A stretch of DNA of 37,607 nt from positions 1 to 37,607 of the forward strand of contig CAZMSZ010000023.1 of NCBI GenBank assembly GCA_964569055.1. The letters run 5' to 3'. Positions 1 through 7,438 of this stretch are shown here, one piece after another. The notes below the pieces were generated by a model that did no database searches, had not been told where the DNA came from, and saw only the letters and a list, made by a program, of their open reading frames with translations. Within the stretch, counting starts at the first letter, position 1. Each line of letters begins with the position of its first letter. The DNA comes from JAWLGW01 sp964569055 (lineage in GTDB: Bacteria > Planctomycetota > J058). The position numbers and the translations under genes are program-made.

Positions 1-1626
1 CACGCGCCCCTCGTGGCGGCGCCAGGCGACGGTCTGGCGCTTGTCGAGGCGCGCCGTGGCGGCGCGCTTGCCGCGGAGCAGGCAGGAGCGCTGGTACGCG
101 CGCACGAACCGGCGCAGCTCGAGGTCGGCGTGGCGCGGCGCCCCGCTCAGCCAGGCCCGGGCGTAGCCCCACAGCATGGCGAGGCCGCCGATCCCGCGCG
201 GACGGCGAGTGCTGCGCAGGAGCGCGCTGGCGGCCATGTAGAGCGGGCCCGTGCCCATGTAGTACTGCCCGAACCCGTGGCGCGCGCGCCCGGTCCACAG
301 GCCCTTGTGGCTGCTCCCCATGGGGCGCAGGTGCAAGAAGCGCAGCTCGGGGTCGTCCCAGCTCGCCGCCTTCCAGCCGAGCTGCCGGCAGCGGTGGCAG
401 TCGATGCCGTCCCACATCACCTCGCGCACGAACCCGCCGATCGCCGCGAAGCACTGCCGGCGGTACAGCTTGACCATCCCGAGCGAGGTCTCGTCGCCGC
501 AGCCCTCGCTGATCAGCTCGCCGGCGAACGAGCGCTCGTGGTTGCTCGGGCCGGGGAAGTAGGCCTTGCCGCTGCAGGTGCCCAGGCGAGGGTCGAGCTC
601 CATGCGCTCGATCAGCGTCTCGAAGTAGCGCGGCGGCAGCTCGATGTCGAGGTCGAGCTTGCACACGTAGTCGAACGTGCGCGGGTCGATCCCCTGATAG
701 CCGTGATAGAAGGCCTCGATCACGCCCGGCCCGACGCTGCGCCCGCCGCGGTCCTCGCGCCGGAGCACGCGAATGAACGGGTGGCGCGCCGCGTACTCCG
801 CCAGGATCGCGGGGGTCTCGTCGCGCGAGCCGTCGTCGACGATCACCCACACCGCGGGCGGCAGCGTCTGACGGACCACGCTCTCGAGCGTCCGCCGCGC
901 GAACTCGGCCTCGTCGCGGCAGGGGGTGATCAGGGCGTAGCGCCGCGCGCCGGGGCGGGCCAGCAGGGCGCCGCGCCCGGGGCGGACCGGCGCGCGCCGC
1001 CCCAGGGCGGCCTCGCGGACGACGTGCAGCAGCCAGCGCGACTCGCCCGCGGGCGCGGGCCCAGCGCGCCGGACGACGTGGAGCCGCTCGGCGGCCGCCG
1101 GCGCGAGGGCGCGGGCGGCGATCCGCCACTCGGCGGTCGGGACGGCGATCCAGGCCGAGCGCTCCAGGCGGCGCCCGAGCGCGCGGGCGGCCCCCGGGGC
1201 GAGGGCCGCCGGTTCGCCGCGCAGGCCGCAGCCGAAGCGCAGCCCGGCGAGGTGCGCGGCCACGAGCGCCGTGGGGTCGAGCGGCGCGCCGACCTCCTCG
1301 TGCAGCAGCTCGACCGACTCGCGCAGGAGGGCCGCCGCCAGGGCGCCCGCGCGCGCGAAGCGCGCCAGCGCCTGCGCCAGGCCACCCGGGCCGGGGCCCC
1401 GCAGGGCGAGCGCCAGCCCCAGCGCGTCGAGGTAGCGGCGCGGGGCGCCGCGCGCGAGCGTCAGGTGCGCGAGCAGCAGGCCCAGCGCCCCGGGTCGGGG
1501 GCGCGCGCCCTGCGCGATCGCGGCCACGTAGGCGCCCTCGGCGCGCCAGGTCTCCACGTCGACCAGGGTCCAGGGCGCGGCGGGGTCGACGAGCTCGGGG
1601 GCCAGATAGGCGACGCGCACGCTCAC
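1..1626 (-). CDS. Family 2 glycosyltransferase with N-terminal extension (3' end outside window)
   Basis: Reverse-strand reading is open from a GTG at 1624-1626 to the left edge (542 codons, no stop), so the C-terminus is missing. About 225 N-terminal residues match nothing I recognise. From about residue 230 there is a GT2 (GT-A) domain: a LITPCRDE nucleotide-binding strand, VIVDDGSRDETPAI, and a KLDLDIEL metal-binding segment. The GTG overlaps the stop of the GT4 gene upstream as GTGA, so translation is probably coupled. The role is likely sugar transfer for a surface polysaccharide together with the next two genes. The acceptor and donor cannot be read from sequence. Fold call is firm; N-terminal part unknown. 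Confidence 0.85.
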   Translation of the reverse strand, partial: MSVRVAYLAPELVDPAAPWTLVDVETWRAEGAYVAAIAQGARPRPGALGLLLAHLTLARGAPRRYLDALGLALALRGPGPGGLAQALARFARAGALAAALLRESVELLHEEVGAPLDPTALVAAHLAGLRFGCGLRGEPAALAPGAARALGRRLERSAWIAVPTAEWRIAARALAPAAAERLHVVRRAGPAPAGESRWLLHVVREAALGRRAPVRPGRGALLARPGARRYALITPCRDEAEFARRTLESVVRQTLPPAVWVIVDDGSRDETPAILAEYAARHPFIRVLRREDRGGRSVGPGVIEAFYHGYQGIDPRTFDYVCKLDLDIELPPRYFETLIERMELDPRLGTCSGKAYFPGPSNHERSFAGELISEGCGDETSLGMVKLYRRQCFAAIGGFVREVMWDGIDCHRCRQLGWKAASWDDPELRFLHLRPMGSSHKGLWTGRARHGFGQYYMGTGPLYMAASALLRSTRRPRGIGGLAMLWGYARAWLSGAPRHADLELRRFVRAYQRSCLLRGKRAATARLDKRQTVAWRRHEGRV

Positions 1627-2984
1627 GCTCCTGCCCGGAGGGGCCGATCGCGCCCGCGCCGCGGGCGCGGCTCGCCGCCCGCGAGCGCCTCGGCGCGGCT
1701 GCGGGCGAACGCCGCGCGCAGCCGGCGCAGGTTGACCTCGGCCGCGAACTCCTCGCCCACGTGCGCGCGGCCGCCCTCGGCCAGCCGCGCGCGCAGCTCG
1801 GGCTCGCGCGCCAGCCGCTCGAGCGCGCGGGACAGCGCGAGCGGGTCGCCGGGCGGGACGAGCAGCCCGGTCTCGTGCGGCACGATCAGCTCGCGGATCG
1901 TGGGCAGCTCGCCGCTGACCACCGCCGCCCCGCTGGCCATGGCCTCCATCAGCGCGACCGGGATCCCGTCGCGGTCGCCGTCGCGCCCGGTGCGGCAGGG
2001 GAGCGCCACCACCTCCGCGCGCGCGAGCAGGGCGCGCACCTCGTGGTTGGGGCGCGCGCCCAGGAGCTGTGCCCGGTCGGTGAGCCCGAGCGTCCGCAGC
2101 AGGAGCTCGAGCCGGACCCGCTCGGGCCCGTCGCCCACCACCAGGCAGCGCAGGTCGACGCCGCGCCCGCGCAAGAGCGCCAGCGCCTCGAGCAGCACGT
2201 CGAACCCCTTCTTCTCGACCAGCCGCCCCACCCCGACCACCAGCCCCGGCTCGCGCCCGCCGGGGGCCGGCGCGAACGCGGCGACGTCGACCCCGCAGCG
2301 GATCACCGGGAGGCGACGAGGCGGCGTCGGGGTGAGCGCCGCGTAGAACCGGCGGTGCCAGCGGCTGATGCAGGCCACGAACGCCGCGCGACGCAGCTTC
2401 TCGATCAGGAGGGCGCGGTCCACGAACAGGTCGGCCGCGTGCCCGGTGAAGCTGAACGGGACGCCCAGGGCGTGGGCCGCGTACATGGCGACGGTCGCGG
2501 GCGCGTGGGCCATGTGCGCGTGCACGTGGGTGACCCCGAGCCGGCGGACCCGCCGCGCCAGGGCCAGCCCCGCCAACGCCTGCGCCAGCACCCGCGGACG
2601 CGCCAGCAGCCGCAGGTCGGCGCCGAGCAGCGCGTCGCGCAGCGCGAGCAACAGGACCCTCGCCGCGCGCCCCGGCCGGCCGGCCGCCTCGGCCAGGGCG
2701 TCGCGCGCGAGCGTCAGCGGCCCCGCCCCATAGACCGCGAGGGCCTCGCTCGCCAGCCGCTCCAGCTCGGGGTCGCCGAGGTCGCGCTCGGGCTCGCGCA
2801 GCGTGGCGGCGTGCACGCGGATCCCGAGCCGCCGCAGCCCGAGCAGCTCGCCGCTGACGAACGTCTCCGAGAGCTTGGGGAGGCGCGCGCCGACGTACAG
2901 CAGCCCGCCGACCTCCGCCGGGGGTGCGAGCGGCCGGGGGCTCAGGGCGTCGAGGGTCGGGGTGTCGTGGAGCGCCGCGTTCAC
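1623..2984 (-). CDS. GT4-type glycosyltransferase (GT-B fold)
   Basis: 453 aa. N-terminal half carries LPKLSETFV (nucleotide-sugar transferase start motif), HVHAHMAHAP and FTGHAADLF. The C-terminal half has VGRLVEKKGFDVLLEAL, LVVGDGPER and the GT4 E-x7-E region GIPVALMEAMASG. This is the usual architecture of exopolysaccharide mannosyl/glucosyl transferases. I chose the GTG at 2982-2984 because it overlaps the TGA of the upstream gene (GTGA) and has AGGAGG shortly before it. A much longer open frame to 3692 exists but is the shadow of the neighbouring GT2 gene. Sugar specificity is not deducible. Confidence 0.9.
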   Translation of the reverse strand: MNAALHDTPTLDALSPRPLAPPAEVGGLLYVGARLPKLSETFVSGELLGLRRLGIRVHAATLREPERDLGDPELERLASEALAVYGAGPLTLARDALAEAAGRPGRAARVLLLALRDALLGADLRLLARPRVLAQALAGLALARRVRRLGVTHVHAHMAHAPATVAMYAAHALGVPFSFTGHAADLFVDRALLIEKLRRAAFVACISRWHRRFYAALTPTPPRRLPVIRCGVDVAAFAPAPGGREPGLVVGVGRLVEKKGFDVLLEALALLRGRGVDLRCLVVGDGPERVRLELLLRTLGLTDRAQLLGARPNHEVRALLARAEVVALPCRTGRDGDRDGIPVALMEAMASGAAVVSGELPTIRELIVPHETGLLVPPGDPLALSRALERLAREPELRARLAEGGRAHVGEEFAAEVNLRRLRAAFARSRAEALAGGEPRPRRGRDRPLRAGA

Positions 2985-4042
2985 GCGGTCACCTCCTGCC
3001 CGACGTGGGCGACCTCCGCCTGGCCGCGCGCGGCCGCCTCGAGGCGCGGGTCGTAGCGGGCGATCGGCGGGGCCTCCTCCTGGCTCCAGCGACGGACCCA
3101 GTAACGCGCCTGCCCGATCGCCTCGGGCAGTTTGCCGAGCGCGCAGAACGCGGCGTAGAGCGCGGCCTCCTCGGGCCGATCGCCTCGCCGCCAGCGCCCG
3201 AGCCCGATCCGCAGCGCGAGCAGCGCGTAGGCCGCCGCAGCCGCCAGCAGGCTCACCCCGCTGGTGGGCCAGGCCAGCGCGAGCGCCAGGAGCGGCGTCG
3301 CGGCGCCCCACATCCAGGCGCTGCGCACGCGCGCCAGGTTGAACCGCTCGTGCCCGCCCCCCTGCAGCGCCCAGCCCTCGGCGGCCGCCCAGCCCGCGCG
3401 CTCGGTGCGCCGCCACCACTGCCCCAGCCGCAGCAGGTCGCCGTCGTGCCACCCCATGGGCGCGTCGAGCCGCTCCAGCCGGCCGCCGGCCCGGCGCAGC
3501 CGCAGGCACAGCTCGGGCTCCTCGCCGGCCGCCAGCCCGGGCGCGAAGCCGCCCACCGCGCACACCGCCGGAACGCGGTACATGGCCAGCCCGCCGCAGG
3601 CGTCCGTCGGCCCGGCGGGCCGGCGCCACTCGAGGTCGAGCAGCCGCTTGAACGGCGAGCGCTCGGGCTCGAGCTCCCGCAGTCGCCCGCACACCGCGAC
3701 CAGCCCCCGGTCGGCGCGCAGCCGCTGCGCCCCGAGCTCGAGCCAGCCCAGCGCCAGCGTGCAGTCGCCGTCCACGAACTGCACGAACGAGAGCCGCGGC
3801 TCGAGCTCGAGCAGCCGCCGCAGCCCCGCGTTTCGCCCGCGCGCCGCCGTGAACGCCCCGCCCGCCGCGTCGAGCGCCACCACGTCGACGCCGAGCTCCT
3901 CGGCGCGCGCCGGGCTCCCGTCGCGCGACCCCGAGTCGACGTACACCACGTGCCGCACCCGGCCGACGACGGACCGCAGCGACCGCACCAGCCGCTCGCC
4001 CTCGTCCTTCCCGATCACCACCACGCCGACGTCCGTGAGCAT
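2981..4042 (-). CDS. Membrane-associated family 2 glycosyltransferase
   Basis: 353 aa from the ATG at 4040-4042. GT2 features are GVVVIGKDEGERLVRSL, VVYVDSGSRDGSP, FVQFVDGDCTL (DxD-type site near residue 95) and an acceptor-domain segment GEEPELCLRLRRAG. One or two hydrophobic segments lie near residues 240-280 (TPLLALALAW, LLAAAAAYALLAL), so the enzyme is probably membrane-bound. It is the first gene of a three-gene overlapping glycosyltransferase run read leftward. The open frame extends upstream to 4147 but the extra residues look non-coding and run into the tandem repeat, so the internal ATG is preferred. Confidence 0.87.
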   Translation of the reverse strand: MLTDVGVVVIGKDEGERLVRSLRSVVGRVRHVVYVDSGSRDGSPARAEELGVDVVALDAAGGAFTAARGRNAGLRRLLELEPRLSFVQFVDGDCTLALGWLELGAQRLRADRGLVAVCGRLRELEPERSPFKRLLDLEWRRPAGPTDACGGLAMYRVPAVCAVGGFAPGLAAGEEPELCLRLRRAGGRLERLDAPMGWHDGDLLRLGQWWRRTERAGWAAAEGWALQGGGHERFNLARVRSAWMWGAATPLLALALAWPTSGVSLLAAAAAYALLALRIGLGRWRRGDRPEEAALYAAFCALGKLPEAIGQARYWVRRWSQEEAPPIARYDPRLEAAARGQAEVAHVGQEVTA

Positions 4043-4168
4043 GCCGCGCCCTGCATCCACGTTCGAGCTCTCCTGCACGCGCCCCTGCTCTGGAGCGTAG
4101 CGGCGCCCGAACGACGTCAGCAGATGTTCGACATCGCCTCGCAGCAACGCGCGCAGCCGTGCGAGCGC

Positions 4169-4443
4169 GCAGAGCGCGTGCGAGGGGCGAGCGAGGGCGC
4201 GCGCGTGCAGCGCGTGCGAGCCGCGAGCGAGGGCGCGCGCGTGCAGCGCGTGCGAGCCGCGAGCGAGGGCGCGCGAAGGCGGCGCGGGNNNNNNNNNNNN
4301 NNNNNNNNNNNNNNNNNNNNNNNNNNNNNNNNNNNNNNNNNNNNNNNNNNNNNNNNNNNNNNNNNNNNNNNNNNNNNNNNNNNNNNNNCGCGCGCGTGCA
4401 GCGCGTGCGAGCCGCGAGCGAGGGCGCGCGAAGGCGGCGCGGG
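4169..4443. repeat. 36-bp GC-rich tandem repeat interrupted by assembly gap
   Basis: Unit starts GTGCAGCGCGTGCGAGCCGC and is 36 bp long. Copies: 4169-4204 (about 31/36 matches), 4205-4240, 4241-4276 (last base differs), and 4396-4431 right of the gap. There are no spacers, so this is not a CRISPR array. The period is a multiple of three and reads as a 12-residue Arg/Ala/Ser-rich repeat on the minus strand. It is not part of a recognisable gene. True copy number is unknown because of the gap. Confidence 0.85.
4289..4388. other. Scaffold gap of 100 N
   Basis: Exactly 100 Ns. The 55 bases before it (4234-4288) are identical to the 55 bases after it (4389-4443), which looks like two contig ends sharing one assembly k-mer that were scaffolded instead of merged. 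Confidence 0.98.
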
Positions 4444-4498
4444 CTCGGGGGGCGCGCGCACGGGGCGTTCGGTGGCCGCCGCCTCGGCCAGCCGACGC

Positions 4499-4648
4499 TC
4501 AGCGCGCGAGCTCGTCGAGCGACGCGCGCAGCACGCCGAGCCAGCGGTCGAGCACCTCTGGCGTCAGGTCCAGGGCGGAGGTCAGCACGCCGTGCTCGTC
4601 GAGGAAGCCGAGCAGCTCGGCGCGGCGTCCGTCCTCGGCGACCCGCAA
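4499..4648 (-). other. In-frame continuation of the sulfatase gene after TAG
   Basis: After the TAG at 4649-4651 the same frame stays open for 49 codons to a TGA at 4499-4501. It uses normal high-GC3 codons and reads as a plausible C-terminal helix region (AEDGRRAELLGFLDEHGVL, then VLDRWLGVLRASLDELAR). It looks like the genuine end of the sulfatase protein cut off by a nonsense change. A TAC-to-TAG change or base-call error near the scaffold gap would explain it. Confidence 0.55.
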
Positions 4649-6418
4649 CTACAGCCGGGCCGGCTCGTCGCCGCGCGGGTACAGCACGAGCTCGCGCGTC
4701 TGCGGCCCCACCGCGCTGGTGGGGCGTGGCGGCCCCGGCCTCAGCAGGCTGCGCCCGTGCAGCTCGCCGAGCTCGAGCGGGCGTCCCGCGACCAGCTCCA
4801 GCACGGTCGGAGCCACGTCGACGTGCGAGCTCGGCGCGCTCACTCGCCCTGGCGCGACCCCACGGCCGGCCAGGAGGAGCTCCGTCGCGATCTGGACGTC
4901 GGAGAACCGACCGGTGTGGAGCCAGGCCCCGTCCTCATGGAAGGACTCGCCGTGATCCCCCGTGATCACCACGACCGTCCGCTCGAGGTCGAGGCCCGTC
5001 AGGAGGTCGTCGAGGAGCGCGTCGACCCAGCCCAGGCAGTTGCGATAGCGGTTGCGCCAGCCGGCCACGAACTCCGCGCTCGGGTCCCGCACCGACCACA
5101 GCTCCTCGAAGCCGAGCGTGCCTGCGCCGGCCACGGGCCGGAAGCGCTCGTACTCCGCCGGATACGGGTAGTCGAAGTGAGTGGACATCAGGAACGCGTA
5201 CACCAGGCGCGGCGGCCGCGCGCCGGACCCCGCCAGCAGCTCGCGCGCGCGGGCGACCACGCGCCGGTCGCGCTCCGGCCAGCTCCCCTCCCGATCCAGC
5301 TCGACCGCGTCGAAGTTGAGCGTCGACACGAAGCGATCCATGCCCTGCCACTCGATCGCGCTCCCCCCCACGAAGTAGCGCTCGTAGCCCGCGCGACCCA
5401 GGGTGTGGGTGAGCAGGGCTGGCCGTCGGGCCTCGAGCGTCGCCGAGTAGCCGAGCCCGCTCCGGCCGTACAGGGTGGTGAACACGCCTACGTGCGAGGA
5501 GTTCCCGCCGCTGCGGTGCCGGTCGAAGCGGCGCGCGTGCTCCTCCGCCCACCGCGCGAGCCGCGGCATCGTCTGCGGGTCGAGCGCGTCGGCCCGCATG
5601 CTCTCGACCTGCACGATCAGCACGTCCGGACGCGCCGCCCCGAGCGTCAGGTCGTCGCGGACCGGGGAGGCGCGCCGGAGTCGCCCCGCGTAGCGCGGCA
5701 ACCACGCCGCGAGCTCGGCCTGGAGCGCCACGAGGAGGTCGTTCCCGGGCGCGGGCTCGACCAGCGGCGGGAGGGACGGAACGGGGAGCACCAGCGCGTC
5801 CTGGAGCCTGGCGAGCAGGAGCGGCCGCCGCACGGCCGCCGGCAGGACGGACGTCCCTACCAGGAGCGAGGCGATGAGCGCCCACAGCACGCGCTGCCGC
5901 GCCGGCCGTGGACCTCCACCTCGCTCCAGGGCGCGCCGCGCGGCCAGCATCGTGACCGCGGCCGTGAGCGCCGCCAGCCCGCCCGCCTTCGCCGCCGCGC
6001 CGAGCACGCGCTGCTGCCCCATCATCTCCAGCGCGCCGGCGTCCCGCGCGTAGCGCGAGTACTCCCACAGCCCGACGCCTGTGACGTCGGCCAGCCGCAG
6101 ATCGATGAACAGCACCGCGCAGAGCGAGGCCACCCCGCCGCACACCACCGCCCAGGCCGCGCGCGGCCGCGCCGCGCGCAGCAGCCCCCACGCGACGCCG
6201 AGCACCGGCCCGACGAGCCACAGCGACTTGCCCAGGATGGCGGCGCACAAGCCGGCCCAGTCCATCGCGCCGAGCCCCGCGTCCGTCCAGCGAAAGCGCC
6301 GCGCGTAGTGCTCGAGCTCGAGCAGCCCGAACGCGAGCAGGACGAGCACGCACGCCGCCGACCACGCCGCCATTCGGCGCGCGTCTCCCGCGCTGTCCCG
6401 GCCGTCCTGCGACCCCAT
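4649..6418 (-). CDS. YejM/PbgA-like membrane protein with sulfatase-fold domain
   Basis: 589 aa. Five hydrophobic segments fill the first ~200 residues, followed by an extracytoplasmic alkaline-phosphatase/sulfatase-fold domain: DVLIVQVESMRAD (metal site, about 270), GGNSSHVGVFTTLYG (nucleophile position Ser307/308) and VVITGDHGESFHEDG (Asp488-His489). Five TM segments plus this motif set resemble YejM/PbgA and LtaS-type proteins, which act on or sense envelope lipids. Activity here is unproven. The frame ends at a TAG, after which it stays open for 49 codons (separate entry), so the protein may be truncated. It lies 89 bp downstream of the ESCRT-like cluster on the same strand; co-transcription is possible. 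Confidence 0.88.
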   Translation of the reverse strand: MGSQDGRDSAGDARRMAAWSAACVLVLLAFGLLELEHYARRFRWTDAGLGAMDWAGLCAAILGKSLWLVGPVLGVAWGLLRAARPRAAWAVVCGGVASLCAVLFIDLRLADVTGVGLWEYSRYARDAGALEMMGQQRVLGAAAKAGGLAALTAAVTMLAARRALERGGGPRPARQRVLWALIASLLVGTSVLPAAVRRPLLLARLQDALVLPVPSLPPLVEPAPGNDLLVALQAELAAWLPRYAGRLRRASPVRDDLTLGAARPDVLIVQVESMRADALDPQTMPRLARWAEEHARRFDRHRSGGNSSHVGVFTTLYGRSGLGYSATLEARRPALLTHTLGRAGYERYFVGGSAIEWQGMDRFVSTLNFDAVELDREGSWPERDRRVVARARELLAGSGARPPRLVYAFLMSTHFDYPYPAEYERFRPVAGAGTLGFEELWSVRDPSAEFVAGWRNRYRNCLGWVDALLDDLLTGLDLERTVVVITGDHGESFHEDGAWLHTGRFSDVQIATELLLAGRGVAPGRVSAPSSHVDVAPTVLELVAGRPLELGELHGRSLLRPGPPRPTSAVGPQTRELVLYPRGDEPARL

Positions 6419-6507
6419 TCGCTACCAGGTGCCCTCGCCGCCGCGCCCGCGCGCAGGAGCGCACTCCGCGGGCTGCGAACCAGCACGCGGCCGGCGGCGG
6501 CCTGGGC

Positions 6508-7410
6508 TCAAAGGAGCTTCCTGGCGATGTAGTCGGTCGCGTCGTAGTTGTAGTAGCCCATGAGGCCCGCCAGCACCAGCAGGCCGGCGAAGGTGCCGGG
6601 GCCCCAGCCGAAGGCGAACAGGAGGACCCAGGCCAGCAGCAGGTCGAACGCGGTCAAGCCGACGAGCATCACGAGGTTCGCCTCGTTGCTGCGCCGGCGC
6701 ACGACGGCGCGCACGAGCTGGATCCCGAGCCAGGGGAGCGAGACCGCCGCCAAGAACCACACCGGGACGCGCCACAGCAGGCTCTGGCTGCCCATGGAGT
6801 AGCGCAGGTAGCGCATGTCCCACGGGCTCTCCAGCGACTCGGTGAACGGGCCGAGCTGCTCGACCACCTCCTTCTGCTTGGCGCTGTAGAGGTCGGCCTC
6901 GACCGCGATCTTGGCGCCCAGGCCGGTCTGCTCGGGGCCCTCGTTGAAGCTGGTCACGCGGATCAGCAGGATGCCGTCGATGAGGATGTTCGCGTGCTCG
7001 AGGTACTCGATCGACGGGAGCGCCTGCTCGACCGTGGTCGGCGGGCTGCCCGGGACGAGCCCGGACTTGCCCAGGAACTTCTCGTACCAGTTGCCCTTCT
7101 CGAGGCGCTCCTGCACCTCCGCCCAGGTGATCAGCCGGTACTTGTCGGCGTCTCGCACCCGCTCGAGGAGCATCTCGTGGAACTGCTGCTCCTCGTCGCG
7201 GTTGCCGCGGCCGACGACGAGCACCAGCACGGTGTTGACCTCGGGGTGCCGCGGGAGCTCGTGGGCGAAGCGCACCGTGACCGCGCTCGCCATCTGGCTC
7301 ATGAGCGGGGTCATCTCGCGTCGAGTCTCGCCGGTGAAGTAGAGCACCAGCCCCACGACCAGGCCGATCCCGGCCGCCCCGGCGAGGATCTTCCAGAGCT
7401 TGTCGAACAC
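6508..7410 (-). CDS. Four-TM membrane protein, last gene of the ESCRT-like cluster
   Basis: 300 aa from a GTG at 7408-7410 preceded by GGGAG. One TM helix near residues 8-26, then a soluble domain of roughly 180 residues (about 30-205), then three TM helices (about 214-237, 246-270, 274-290). The soluble domain contains LVLVVGRGNRDEEQQF and ILIDGILLIRVTSF; I do not recognise the family. The positive N-terminus suggests the domain lies outside the cytoplasm. It starts 28 bp after the SPFH/propeller gene stops, so it is almost certainly co-transcribed. A membrane anchor or receptor for the remodelling proteins is inferred from position only. Confidence 0.85.
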   Translation of the reverse strand: MFDKLWKILAGAAGIGLVVGLVLYFTGETRREMTPLMSQMASAVTVRFAHELPRHPEVNTVLVLVVGRGNRDEEQQFHEMLLERVRDADKYRLITWAEVQERLEKGNWYEKFLGKSGLVPGSPPTTVEQALPSIEYLEHANILIDGILLIRVTSFNEGPEQTGLGAKIAVEADLYSAKQKEVVEQLGPFTESLESPWDMRYLRYSMGSQSLLWRVPVWFLAAVSLPWLGIQLVRAVVRRRSNEANLVMLVGLTAFDLLLAWVLLFAFGWGPGTFAGLLVLAGLMGYYNYDATDYIARKLL

Positions 7411-7438
7411 GGAGCTCCCTTCGCTCGCGGCGGGCGCG

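Larger units (their letters stand above)
4043..4498. other. Non-coding stretch with tandem repeat and scaffold gap
   Basis: 456 bases between the GT2 start and the apparent end of the sulfatase frame. It holds the 36-bp tandem repeat and 100 Ns described separately. No open frame here has family resemblance. The GT2 promoter should lie here, but I see no clear -35/-10 pair. Confidence 0.7.

Noticed and set aside
4169..4443. CRISPR array (36-bp repeats)
   Set aside because: Units are directly adjacent without spacers and no cas gene is near.
4117..4461. Repeat protein with 12-residue units encoded on the minus strand
   Set aside because: Runs through the gap, has no RBS, and its composition reflects the 36-bp repeat only.
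2924..6532. 1202-codon plus-strand frame running through the N gap
   Set aside because: Shadow of the glycosyltransferase and sulfatase genes, and it translates through the Ns.
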